Assembly: GCA_938034705.1 (NCBI GenBank)
Contig: CALHMG010000293.1
Location: forward strand, 1 to 48,353
Origin: an uncultured Gammaproteobacteria bacterium
Lineage (GTDB): Bacteria; Pseudomonadota; Gammaproteobacteria; Arenicellales; CALHMG01
Length of the DNA stretch: 48,353 bases
Direction: 5' to 3'
Positions 1 to 11,100 of this stretch are shown here, piece after piece (the stretch's first letter is position 1; each line of letters begins with the position of its first letter). The notes beneath the pieces are model-generated. The model was not told where the DNA came from. It made no database searches and worked only from the letters and a program-made list of their open reading frames with translations. The translations under genes were made by a program, and so were the position numbers.

Positions 1-1
1 G

Positions 2-1996
2 CTGCACGACCCGCTCAACAATCGCTATTCCAGGATTGGCTGGCTTGATTACGAAATCATCCGTCGATGGTCTCTCGGCACACCGGATTCGATCGCAGCC
101 GACATCAGGCAACAGACGACGCTTGACGCCGACGCCGGTGATGTCGAACGCCTGTACCAGCATCTCGGCGAGGCTGACCTGCTCATGCATGTGTCCCTGA
201 ACGGGGCGGCAGGCGTTCCTGCGTGGAAAAAGTTTGGAATGTGGCGCATACCGCTCGTATGTCCCAATGTGTTTCTTGACAAAACGCTCTGGCTGCCCCG
301 CGCCGTCATGAGCCGCATCGGCAGAGTGATCGTGCTTGCTGTGCTTGTCTTCACGCTGATTCACATCTTCAGGCACGTCGACGAGTTCACCGCCGCGGTT
401 CGTGTGCTTCTCAATCCGGCTGCGGTACCGCAACTTCTGTTTGTTCTGGTATTGATCAAAATCTTCCACGAACTCGGACACGCGTGGGCCTGCAGGGCGA
501 AGGGACTCGACGTACCGTCGATAGGCGTTGCGATATTCATGGTCTGGCCGTTTATGTACACGGACACCACAGCTGCATGGCGACTCACGTCACGTTACGA
601 CAGAGCGTTTGTTGGCGCCGCCGGAGTCCTGAGCGAAATTGTTGTTGCGATCTTTGCCCTCGCGCTCTGGTGCATCACGCCTGACGGATTTGTCCGAACC
701 AGCCTGCTGTTCGCCTCCACAACCTCGCTTGCGCTGTCTCTTTTTATCAACGCAAACCCGTTTATGCGTTGGGACGGCTACTACGTCGCGGCTGACCTTA
801 CCGGGATTGAAAACCTGCAGCCGCGCGCCTTCGCTCTTTCCAAATGGTGGGCCATGCGCGCGCTGTTTGGCGTTGACGAACCCGTTCCTGAAATTTTCCC
901 TCGGATCACAGAGCGACGGCTGATCATTTACGGCGTCGCCACCTGGCTCTACCGGGTGCTGCTCTATGTCGGCATGGCGGCACTGCTCTATGCAATGCTT
1001 TTCAAGGTTGCAGGCCTGCTGTTGATGGCATTTGTTGTGATTCGTTTCATTATTTTCCCCAGCATCGAGATGCTTATGCCCGTGTTAAAACAACCCGGTA
1101 GACTACGACTGACTCCATGGAACCTCGGTCTCGTCGCAACCACCGCCGCCATGTGGTTTATGCTGACGCTGCCGCTAAAGACCACGGTGACTTCCACTGC
1201 ACTGATCCAGCCTGCGGATGTTCCTTCGGTGTTTGTTCGAGATGCCGGACGTGTTGTTGACAACTTTCTCGAAGAAGGAAAGTGGTTCGACCGCGGTGAC
1301 GTACTTCTGTCACTCGACTCAACCGATATTGACAAGACTCTTGAGCTAGCTCGCGTCGAGCTCAAAGCGATTGACCTTAAGCTAAAGAGTGATCAAGGCT
1401 CTTCCGGGAGCAGTGAACGAGCGATACTTGTCGAACAGCGCAAACGTCAGCAGGTTCTGATAGCCGCTCTTGAGCAGCGGATCGCCGACCAGAAAATCGT
1501 CGCGCCGGTGAGTGGTTTTGCCGTCCATGTCGCCAACAGCAACAAACCCGGCAGCTGGATCAACAGCTCCCAGGTACTGGCGCAATTCACCAACTTCGAG
1601 AATGCCGAAGCCATAACCTACGTTGATCACCGTGACCAGCTACGGCTGACGCCGGAGTCCGCGGCGACCCTGATACCCGATGACCCGGCGCTCGAGCCCG
1701 TCGAGCTTACGATCAAGACGATTCAACCGGCAGCGACATCACAAATTACGGCACCGGACCTGCTTGATCACCTGGGTGGGCACGTCAAGACGACGATCAC
1801 CGCCGACGGAACCCGACAGCTTAACGGTGCCTGGTACGAGGTGGTACTGGTGCCACGGGACCGCATCAGCGCTGAAGAAAGTACACTGTCGAGAACCGTA
1901 CGCGGTGTACTTGTCGTGGATGCGGAGCCGGTCAGCGTGCTTAAACCCGTCTTTGCCAGTCTCGGTAACACGATCAAAACGGCTTTGGCATTCTGA
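2..1996 (+). CDS. M50 (site-2 protease-like) / HlyD-type hybrid membrane protein, 5' partial
   Basis: The reading frame is open from base 2, so the gene begins before the window. The ATG at 185 is internal, because the residues ahead of it (RYSRIGWLDYEIIRRW) look like the usual N-terminus of this family. Counting from base 2, a zinc-protease motif HELGH lies at about residues 156-160 inside a membrane segment. A second M50 motif, NPFMRWDG, follows at about 753-776, and several more membrane helices run to about 1180. The C-terminal third (about 1200-1996) is a periplasmic HlyD-like barrel/hairpin with a short coiled coil and the lipoyl-like signature APVSGFAV. Such fusions are known beside type-I-like exporters and large surface proteins. 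It lies 170 bp upstream of the giant protein in the same direction, so a role in its export or processing is inferred. Protease activity is not shown. Confidence 0.85.
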   Translation: MHDPLNNRYSRIGWLDYEIIRRWSLGTPDSIAADIRQQTTLDADAGDVERLYQHLGEADLLMHVSLNGAAGVPAWKKFGMWRIPLVCPNVFLDKTLWLPRAVMSRIGRVIVLAVLVFTLIHIFRHVDEFTAAVRVLLNPAAVPQLLFVLVLIKIFHELGHAWACRAKGLDVPSIGVAIFMVWPFMYTDTTAAWRLTSRYDRAFVGAAGVLSEIVVAIFALALWCITPDGFVRTSLLFASTTSLALSLFINANPFMRWDGYYVAADLTGIENLQPRAFALSKWWAMRALFGVDEPVPEIFPRITERRLIIYGVATWLYRVLLYVGMAALLYAMLFKVAGLLLMAFVVIRFIIFPSIEMLMPVLKQPGRLRLTPWNLGLVATTAAMWFMLTLPLKTTVTSTALIQPADVPSVFVRDAGRVVDNFLEEGKWFDRGDVLLSLDSTDIDKTLELARVELKAIDLKLKSDQGSSGSSERAILVEQRKRQQVLIAALEQRIADQKIVAPVSGFAVHVANSNKPGSWINSSQVLAQFTNFENAEAITYVDHRDQLRLTPESAATLIPDDPALEPVELTIKTIQPAATSQITAPDLLDHLGGHVKTTITADGTRQLNGAWYEVVLVPRDRISAEESTLSRTVRGVLVVDAEPVSVLKPVFASLGNTIKTALAF

Positions 1997-2166
1997 CACA
2001 CAAGGGATAAATGCCCTGCACATATGGGGGACTCCCCCGGTCCCGGTACAGCCTTAAGCGCGATTTTCCTCATGGTCCGCGATCAACCTGTTGCGGTCGC
2101 GAATACCGATTAGATTGAAGGTGTTAGCACCAAAACTAATCAACTTCGGGATTCGGCAGGAAAATC

Positions 2167-5100
2167 ATGGCGGTAAAAGAGGCATTGGGGGCATTGCTTC
2201 GTTCGCGTAAAAACGACGAAGAGAACGCCGAAGAGACACGCCCGGATCCGGCCGGCCCAAGTAGATCGCTTGGACTGGATCGAGCTACAGAATTCCGTCC
2301 GCTCGAGGCACGCTACGCTTTCGACGGCGCCGCGCCCGCAGAGATGACCGACATGGCGGTCGATCAGAGCGCTGATCTACCGCCTCCACCAGCGCCGGTC
2401 TCCGAGCCCGCGCAGGATGACCAGAACCAGACGACAGCATCCGGCGTTGACAACGAACCTGCCGCTGAAAGTTCAGCTGCCGCCGAAACCGCTGACAACG
2501 GCGACGTTGTGGCCGATGTAACGAGCACGGTTCAGGACGTTGATGACGTTCTCGGCGAAATCGAACAATCCATTCAGGCGGCGAGCAGCGACCCGGTGGT
2601 TGTTGAAGAGTCCGAGACCGAGCTCGTCGAGACCACAGAAGACCAGATTGATCTCGTGGCTGAAGAAACGCCTGTGGAGGATGCTGCTGTCGACGAAACG
2701 GTCGACTCGGAGGCCATTGATCCAGTCGATCAGCCTGAAGAAGATTCGATCACACAGTTCGTATTCGTCGACAACTACGTCGATGGCTACGAGACCATGG
2801 TCGAATCGCTCACCGCCGACATTGTTGCCCAGACGGGTTATGAAGGAACAACGGAAGACGTCATCGCCCAGCTGCATGAAAATGGCAGCGTCGACGTCAA
2901 CGACGTCCGTATCGTTGTTATACAGCACGAGTCTGACGGGTTCACCCAGATCGATACTGCCCTCGAGGGCCACTCCGATATCGACACGCTGCACATCGTT
3001 TCCCACGGAGCGGATGGCAACGTGTTTCTGGGCAATTCGGTTCTTACTGACGAAAACTTTGATCAGCACCAGGACGCCATCGCCAGCTGGGCTGACAACC
3101 TCAGCGACAGGGCCGATATCCTGCTGTACGGCTGCGACGTAACGGCCACCGAAAGCGGCCAGAATCTGGTCGAGCGACTGGGTAGCGCCACGGGCGCTGA
3201 TGTGGCCGCAAGCCGGGATTCCACGGGTAACGGCGCTGACGCAAACTGGGTACTTGAAGACCAGTTTGGCGAAATTGAGTCTTTTACTTTCGAGGCATCC
3301 GCTGACTGGGGCGGCACGCTCAGTGTCTTTACGGTGACCAACACCAATGATTCGGGTGCCGGTTCCCTGCGCACGGCTATTGATGCCGCAATCGCAAATG
3401 GTATTTCCGCTGACCAGATTCAATTCAATATTCCGGTTACCGACGCTGGACACTTTTACTACCAGGATGACGGCATCAGCGGTCAGGTCAGCACCGCCAA
3501 TATCTCCGTTACAACGGCGGCGAATGACAGCCTGATCGGTGACATCGATCCGGACTTTGCCCACAGCTGGTACTCGATCCAGCTCAACAGCGCGCTTCAG
3601 AATCTGTACACGACCATAACTATTGACGGTGGCACCCAGGCAGGCGCCATTGGCGGCGTGCCCATTATCGAAATTGACGGCTCTGGCGCCGGCGCTACGA
3701 CACGCGGCCTGACGTTCACGACCGGCAACTCGGCCGTGGTTCACGGCATCGTGATCAATAACTTTGGCGGCAGCGGTATTCAGTCCGATGCCGCCAATAT
3801 GAATCTGACGAGCACCTATATCGGTACCGACATCTCCGGAACGATTGACCAGGGCAACGGCGGCTGGGGCCTGGAGATTTATGGAACCGACCACGCAATC
3901 GGCGATGGCACGGTGACTAATCGCAACATCATTTCCGGCAACACCGAAGGCAACATCCAGCTTCGCGGTGAAGACGCGATTGTGCGCGGCAACTACATCG
4001 GCGTAGACGCTACCGGCACCAAGGGCATCGAGACCGGAGCCGGCGGTGACGGTATTGAAATCATCGGCAACAACAACACGGTCGGCGGCTCAACTGCCGC
4101 CGAAGGAAACGTAATTTCCGGCCATATCGGTGACGGAATCGAGGTTGCTTTCGGCACTACCGGCGCGGTGATCGAAAACAACCTGATTGGTACAGACCAC
4201 ACAGGTACTCAGGAGATCGGCAATCAGTACGACGGCATCCGTAGCTCTGGCTCCGTCGGAACCCATATCACCGACAACACTATCGCCAGCAACAAAGGCG
4301 CAGGTATTCGCCTTGACGCCGGTTCGGATGCGGTAATCACCGGCAACTACATCGGCACTGATTCGGCCGAGACGCTGGACCTCGGCAACGGTAACGCGGG
4401 TATAGACATCACGAGCAGCTCGTCGAACAACATGGTTGGCGGAACGGGTGCCGGCGACGGCAACGTTATCGCCTACAACGGCGATGTCTCGAATCCCTCA
4501 GACGGAGTACAGGTTTATGGCGACAGCGCCATAGACAATACGATCGTTGGCAACTCGATCTATGAAAACGAAGGCATGGCCATCGATCTTGTACGTACGG
4601 GATTCGAAGGCGAAGGAGCCACGGCCAATGACGGCGGCGCCGCCGATGACGCGGATACAGGACCAAACGAACTGGTTAATACGCCGGTCCTGTCAGACCT
4701 CTTTATTGATCGCAGCGATCGCGTGCGCGGTAGCTGGGACATAGACGCGGAACCGAACACCCAGTATCGAGTTGATATCTACACCGACTCCACCGGCAAT
4801 GGCGAACTTAAAACCCTGCTCTGGTCACTGGTGTCGACAACTAATGGCAACGGCACGGCTGGCGGCGGATTCAACATACCGACATCCGGCTCGGTAGCTG
4901 TGGGTCATTCCATAACCGCCACGGCAACAAAGACCGATGCGGGCGGCAGTCTGCTGAGCACATCAGAAGCTGCACCTGCCACGGTGCTGATACTTGGTAA
5001 CAACGACCCCACGATTACGTCGGACGGTGGTGGCACAACGGCTTCGGTAAACGTTGACGAGAACACTACGGCAGTCACCGATGTTGACGCCCACGACACA

Positions 5101-8100
5101 AACGGCGACGCGCCGTTAACGTACGCCGTGTCAGGCGGCGCCGACCAGGCGCTGTTCACCATCGATGGATCTACCGGCGAACTGAGCTTTATTTCTTCAG
5201 TCAGCTTTGAAACTCCCATCGACTCCGATACCGACAACGTCTATGAAGTTGAAGTCGAGGTGAGTGACGGCTACGGCGGCACTGACACCCAGCTGATCTC
5301 GGTGACCATAAACGACGTCAACGAATTCTCGCCCGACATCACCTCTGACGGTGGTGCAGCGACTGGCGACACCGATATCGCCGAAAACTCGACGCTTGCC
5401 ACAACCGTCACCGCAACCGATGGCGATTCCGGTGACACGCTGACCTACTCTATCGTCGGCGGTGCGGATCAGGCTGACTTTGTGATCGACAGCTCCACGG
5501 GGGAGCTGACTTTCGTCCTTGCGCCAAATTTCGAGAGCCCAACAGATACCGGGTTCGACAACACCTACGAGGTTCAGGTACAGGTTGCGGACAGCAACAG
5601 CAATACCGACGTTCAGACGCTGACAGTAACGGTAAAAGACGTTAACGAGGCGCCTGAGATCATGACAGGTGGTGGTGGTACAGGCATCACCCATATCTAT
5701 GCAGAGAACCAGACCTGGATTACCCAGGTCGGGGCCGCAGACCCTGATGCTGGCGACAGCGTCACCTACAGTATCAGTGGCGGTGTAGACGCTTCACTGT
5801 TCACGGTTGACGCCAATACTGGCGACCTGAGCTGGATAACGCCACCAGATTTTGAGAATCCCAACGCAGCCGGCGGTGGAAATCAGTATTTCGTCGACGT
5901 GACCGCGACCGACCAGCTTGGCCTGACAGACGTTCAGGAACACCGCGTCAGTGTGCAAAACGTCAATGAGGATGCAGAAATTACATCCGATGGCGGTGGC
6001 GCGACAGCCGCGGTCAACACCGCGGAAGGTACGACGGCTGTGACCACGGTCACGGCCGTTGACCCCGAAGGCAGCACGATTTCCTATTCGATTTCCGGCG
6101 GCGTCGATCAGGCGCTGTTCGGGATCGACGCGTCGACCGGTGTTGTCACATTCAACACCGCCCCGGATTTCCAGAATCCTGCCGACAGCGACACCGATAA
6201 CGTGTATGAAATCACCGTTACCGCTGACGACGGCAGCGGCAACACCGATACCCAGGACATCAGTATCACGGTAACCAATACCAACGTCGCGCCCGACATC
6301 ACGTCCGACGGTGGCGGTGGCGTTGCCTCGGTCAACATTGCAGAAAATACAACTACGGTCACAACGGTAGACGCTACCGATGCCGATGGCGACACGGTGA
6401 CCTACTCAATTAGCGGCGGAATCGACCAGGCTCTGTTCAACGTAGACGCCAACTCCGGTGTGCTGTCGTTTATGGCGGCGCCCGACTTTGAAACGCCCGC
6501 TGACTCGAACACCGACAACATTTATTCCGTGACGGTCATGGCCGATGATGGCAACGGTGGCACCGCTACCCAGATCATCAACGTCACCGTAACCGATGCC
6601 AACGAAGCGCCCGATATCGCGACGGCTGGTGGCTTCCCTGTTGTCAACGACAATCACATCGAGAACGGCACTGTCGTCACAACGATCACGGCAACCGATC
6701 CGGATGCTGGCGACACACTGACGTTCAGCATTTCAGGCGGCGCGGACGCGGCCCTTTTCAGCGTTGACGCGAACACTGGCGAACTGACGTTCAACAGCGC
6801 GCCTGACCACGAGTCTCCCCTCGACGCCAACAGCGACAACACCTATGAGGTGACGATTCAGGTTGAGGACGGTGGCGGTCTGGTCGACACCCAGACCCAC
6901 ATGGTCTCGGTGATCAACCAGAACGAAGCACCCGAAATCACATCCGATGGTGGCCTTGGAACAGCTTCGGTTAACGTCATCGAGGGCAATACAGCCGTCA
7001 CAACCGTGATCGGCAATGACCCCGAAAGTGGCGCAGTCTCCTATTCAATTTCCGGCGGTGCCGACCAGGCCCTGTTCAGCATTGACGCCAGCACAGGCAT
7101 CGTGACGTTCAACACCGCGCCGGACTTTAACAATCCAGCGGACGCCAACACTGACAACACTTACGAGATTGAGGTTACGGCGCAGGACAGCTTCGGTCTT
7201 AATGACACGCAAATCATCTCTGTCAACGTGACGGATACCAATTTCTCGCCGGTTATCACTTCAGATGGCGGTGGCGTCACGGCCAGTCTGAATCGGGGTG
7301 AGAATTTTCTCGCGGTCACAACCGTAGCCGCAACCGACTCTGATGGTGACACTCTGAGCTACGCCATCGTTGGCGGCACCGATCAGACCCAGTTCACGAT
7401 CGATTCAGTTACCGGAGATCTCGCTTTCGCCAGCAATCCGGATTTTGAAAATCCGGCCGACGCCAACGCTGACAACAGCTACGAGGTTCAGGTCGAGGTT
7501 TCTGACGGCAACGGCGGCACCGACATTCAGACGATTACGGTGACGATCGCTGACCAGCAGGAAATCCCCGTTATCACGTCTGACGGCGCGGGCGCGACAG
7601 CAAATCTCAACGTGGCAGAAAATCAGACCGCAGTGACGACAGTTGTCGCTACCGATCAGGACGCCAGCAACACGCTGTCCTACTCAATTACCGGTGGTCT
7701 TGACCAGACACTGTTTTCTGTTGACGCAACAACCGGCGCACTGACGTTTAACGCGGCTCCGGACTTTGACGCCCCGGGTGACAGCAACGGTGACAACGTC
7801 TACGAGGTCACCGTTCGAGTATCCGACGGGGTCGGCGGCTTCGACTCACAGACCATCAGCGTCATGGTAACCGACGCCAACGAAGCGCCGGACATAACTT
7901 CAGATGGCGCCGGTGCATCCGCGTCAGTAAATATCAACGAAAACCAGACTGCCGTCACAACGGTGACCGCCACAGATCCTGAAGGCGACTCGCTCAGCTA
8001 CGACATAACCGGCGGCAGCGACGCCGCCCTCTTTGCAATCGATGGCACGACCGGCGATATAACCTTTCTTCTGGCCCCTGACTTCGAAACACCGGCAGAC

Positions 8101-11100
8101 AGCGACGGTGACAATACTTACGAGATTCAGGTCCAGGTATCAGATGGCAACGGCAATACCGATGTTCAGCTTATCTCGGTCAACGTCGGCGACGCCCAGG
8201 AAGTACCCGTCATAACCTCGAACGGCGGGGGAGCGACAGCAAATCTGGCGATTCCCGAAAACCAGGCTGCGGTCACGACGATTGTGGCTACAGATCCGGA
8301 TTCAGGCAACACACTCTCTTATTCAATAACTGGTGGTGCCGATCAGGCTGAATTCTCTGTCGATGCAGTAACTGGCGAACTCACGTTCATTACAGCACCT
8401 GATGCAGACGCTCCTGCCGACAGCGACTTGGACAACATCTACGAAGTGACTGTGCAGGTGTCTGATGGTGCGGGCGGCACAGATACACAAACGTTGAATA
8501 TCACCGTTGTCGACGCAAATGAACCACCAACGTTCACCTCCCATGGCGGCAATCCGACCGTTGCTTTGAATGTTGACGAAACCATCTCTGCTATAACAAC
8601 GGTAACTGCTAATGACCCCGAAGGGTCAACACTAACGTACGGCACATCTGGCGGGGCTGATCAACACCTGATCAGCGTCGATCCGAATACCGGAGTCGTC
8701 ACCTTCAACAACCCACCGGACTTCGAAAACCCGATCGATACCAACAGCGACGGTGTCTACGAAGTAGAAATCTCGGTTTCTGATGGCAGTTCGTCTGCCA
8801 CTCAAAGACTGGAAATCACCGTAAATCCAGTCAATGAGGCGCCGGATATCACCTCCAACGGAGGTGCTGCAACCGGCGTGGTCAATGTTGTAGAGGGCAA
8901 TACTGCTGCGACTACCGTAGTCGCGACGGATCCCGAAGGTGACACACTAACCTTCTCAATTACCGGTGGTGCCGATCAGTCCCTGTTCTCAATTGACTCC
9001 GTTACGGGTGACGTTACGTTCAATACTGCGCCCGACTTTGGCACACCGGCAGACGCCAACTCGGATAACACCTATGAAATCGTCGTCACGGCTGATGACG
9101 GCAATGGACTTACCGACGCCCAGACCATCTCGATCAACGTCACGGACACCAATTTTTCGCCCGTCATCACATCCGACGGTGGTGGTGCGTTCCTGACGCT
9201 CAATCGGGGTGAAAACTTCCCCGGTGTCACCACGCTGACGGCTACCGACGCTGACGGGGACTCACTGACCTATTCGATAGTTGGCGGCGCCGACCAGGCC
9301 TTGTTTACGCTCGATGCCACTACCGGACAGCTTTCATGGACGTCCTTGCGGGACTTTGAGAATCCGACCGATGCCGACGGTAGTAACGACTACGAAGTGC
9401 AGGTTGAAGTTTCGGACGGAAATGGCGGAACCGATATACAGACAATCACAGTCAACATCACGAACATGCAGGATCTGCCGGAAATTACATCCGACGGCGG
9501 CGGTGCTACCGCCAACCTGAATGTCGCTGAAAATCAGACAGTCGTTACCACCGTGGTGGCGACCGATCAGGATGCGGGCAGCACACTGTCGTACTCCATC
9601 TCTGGTGGAACAGATCAGGGGCTGTTTTCGATAGATCCCACAACCGGCGCGCTGACATTCAATGCTGCTCCAGACTTTGAGACACCCGGTGACAGCAATG
9701 GCGACAACGTCTACGAGGTCGAAGTGCAGGCATCGGACGGCACGGGCGGTCTTGACTGGCAGGTTTTGACTATCACCGTGACGGGCGCCAACGACGCTCC
9801 GGACATCACTTCTGACGGCGGAGCTGCAACAAGCGCCATCAACGTCAACGAGAACCAGACTGTCGCTACGACAGTCGCAGCGACCGATGCCGACGGTGAT
9901 ACCCTGACCTATGCGATTACCGGCGGTGCCGACCAGACGCTGTTCACGATCGACAGCAACACCGGCGACGTGACTTTCAATGCATCACCTGATTTCGAGA
10001 ACCCGGGCGACGCAAATGCCGACAACGTCTACGAAGTGCTGGTTCAGGTCAGCGACGGCAACGGCGGCATGGACGTTCAAACCATCTCCATATCGGTCTT
10101 GAACGTTAACGAAGACCCGACGATAACCAGCAACGGTGGCGGTGGAGTTGCCACTATCGGAGTCGCAGAAAACTCGACGGCCGTAACAACCGTTGCCGCA
10201 ATCGACCCGGACGGTGACGCTCTGACCTATCTGATTTCAGGAGGCAGCGATGCGGCCCAGTTCAGCCTTGACAGTACAACGGGCGAACTTGCATTTCTGA
10301 CGCCGCACAATTTCGAAAACCCAATCGACCTGGATGCCAACAACGAATACATGGTTCAGGTTCAGGCACATGACGGCAACGGACTACTGTCGACCCAGCT
10401 GATTCGAGTGAGCGTTGTTGATGTCAACGAAGCGCCTGTGATGAATGCCGGTGGTGCCACGGCGACGGTTAACACATCCGTTTCCGAATCAACTACGGGA
10501 ATCACGACGGTTGGCGCAACGGATGTTGACGCAAACGACACCCAGACCTACTCGCTAGTAGGTGGCGCTGATGCGAGCATGTTCACAATCGACCCGGATA
10601 GCGGTGAGCTCGTATTTGTCAGCGGACAGGATTTTGAGAACCCGCTCGACGCTGACGGCAACAACGTTTACGAGGTAACGGTCAGGGTCACCGACGGCGC
10701 GGGACTGGCCGACCATGTTACCTACAATGTTGCGATCGACGACGTCGTAGAAACCACCGTGACCACGGAGCCGGAACCGGAACCAGAGCCCGAACCGGAG
10801 CCGGAAACTGAGGAAAATGGGCCGACCGCGGCACCGACTCCCGAAAGCGAAACGCCCAGTCCCACCGATCCCGAAGTCAACGAGGAAACCGAGACGACTG
10901 AAGAAAACGAGTCCAGCGAGGCAGCCGGCAGCGAAGTCAGTGACGAGTCAGTTGAAACGATTGAGCCAACCGTAGTCCTGGCTGCCGAGCCGTCGTCGGA
11001 AGGATCACAACAGGATGTAGTCAACACCCAACCGACTTCGGAAGATGTCCGAAAACTGCGTCATGAAATAGCAACCGAGTCCGAGCGGGTGATACTCGCG

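Noticed and set aside
2473..3894. Long open frame (473 codons) on the minus strand
   Set aside because: It lies opposite the DUF4347 and beta-helix region of the giant gene. The sense frame has clear domains; the antisense frame is open because of codon bias and has no recognisable domain.
5011..10749. RTX-type adhesin secreted by a classical type I system
   Set aside because: No GGxGxDxxx nonapeptides are present, and the C-terminus is hydrophobic followed by a charged tail rather than a typical secretion signal.
10768..10815. Pro/Glu run as a possible recent microsatellite expansion
   Set aside because: The codons for Glu-Pro vary (GAG/GAA, CCG/CCA/CCC), so it looks like a selected spacer rather than a slipped repeat.
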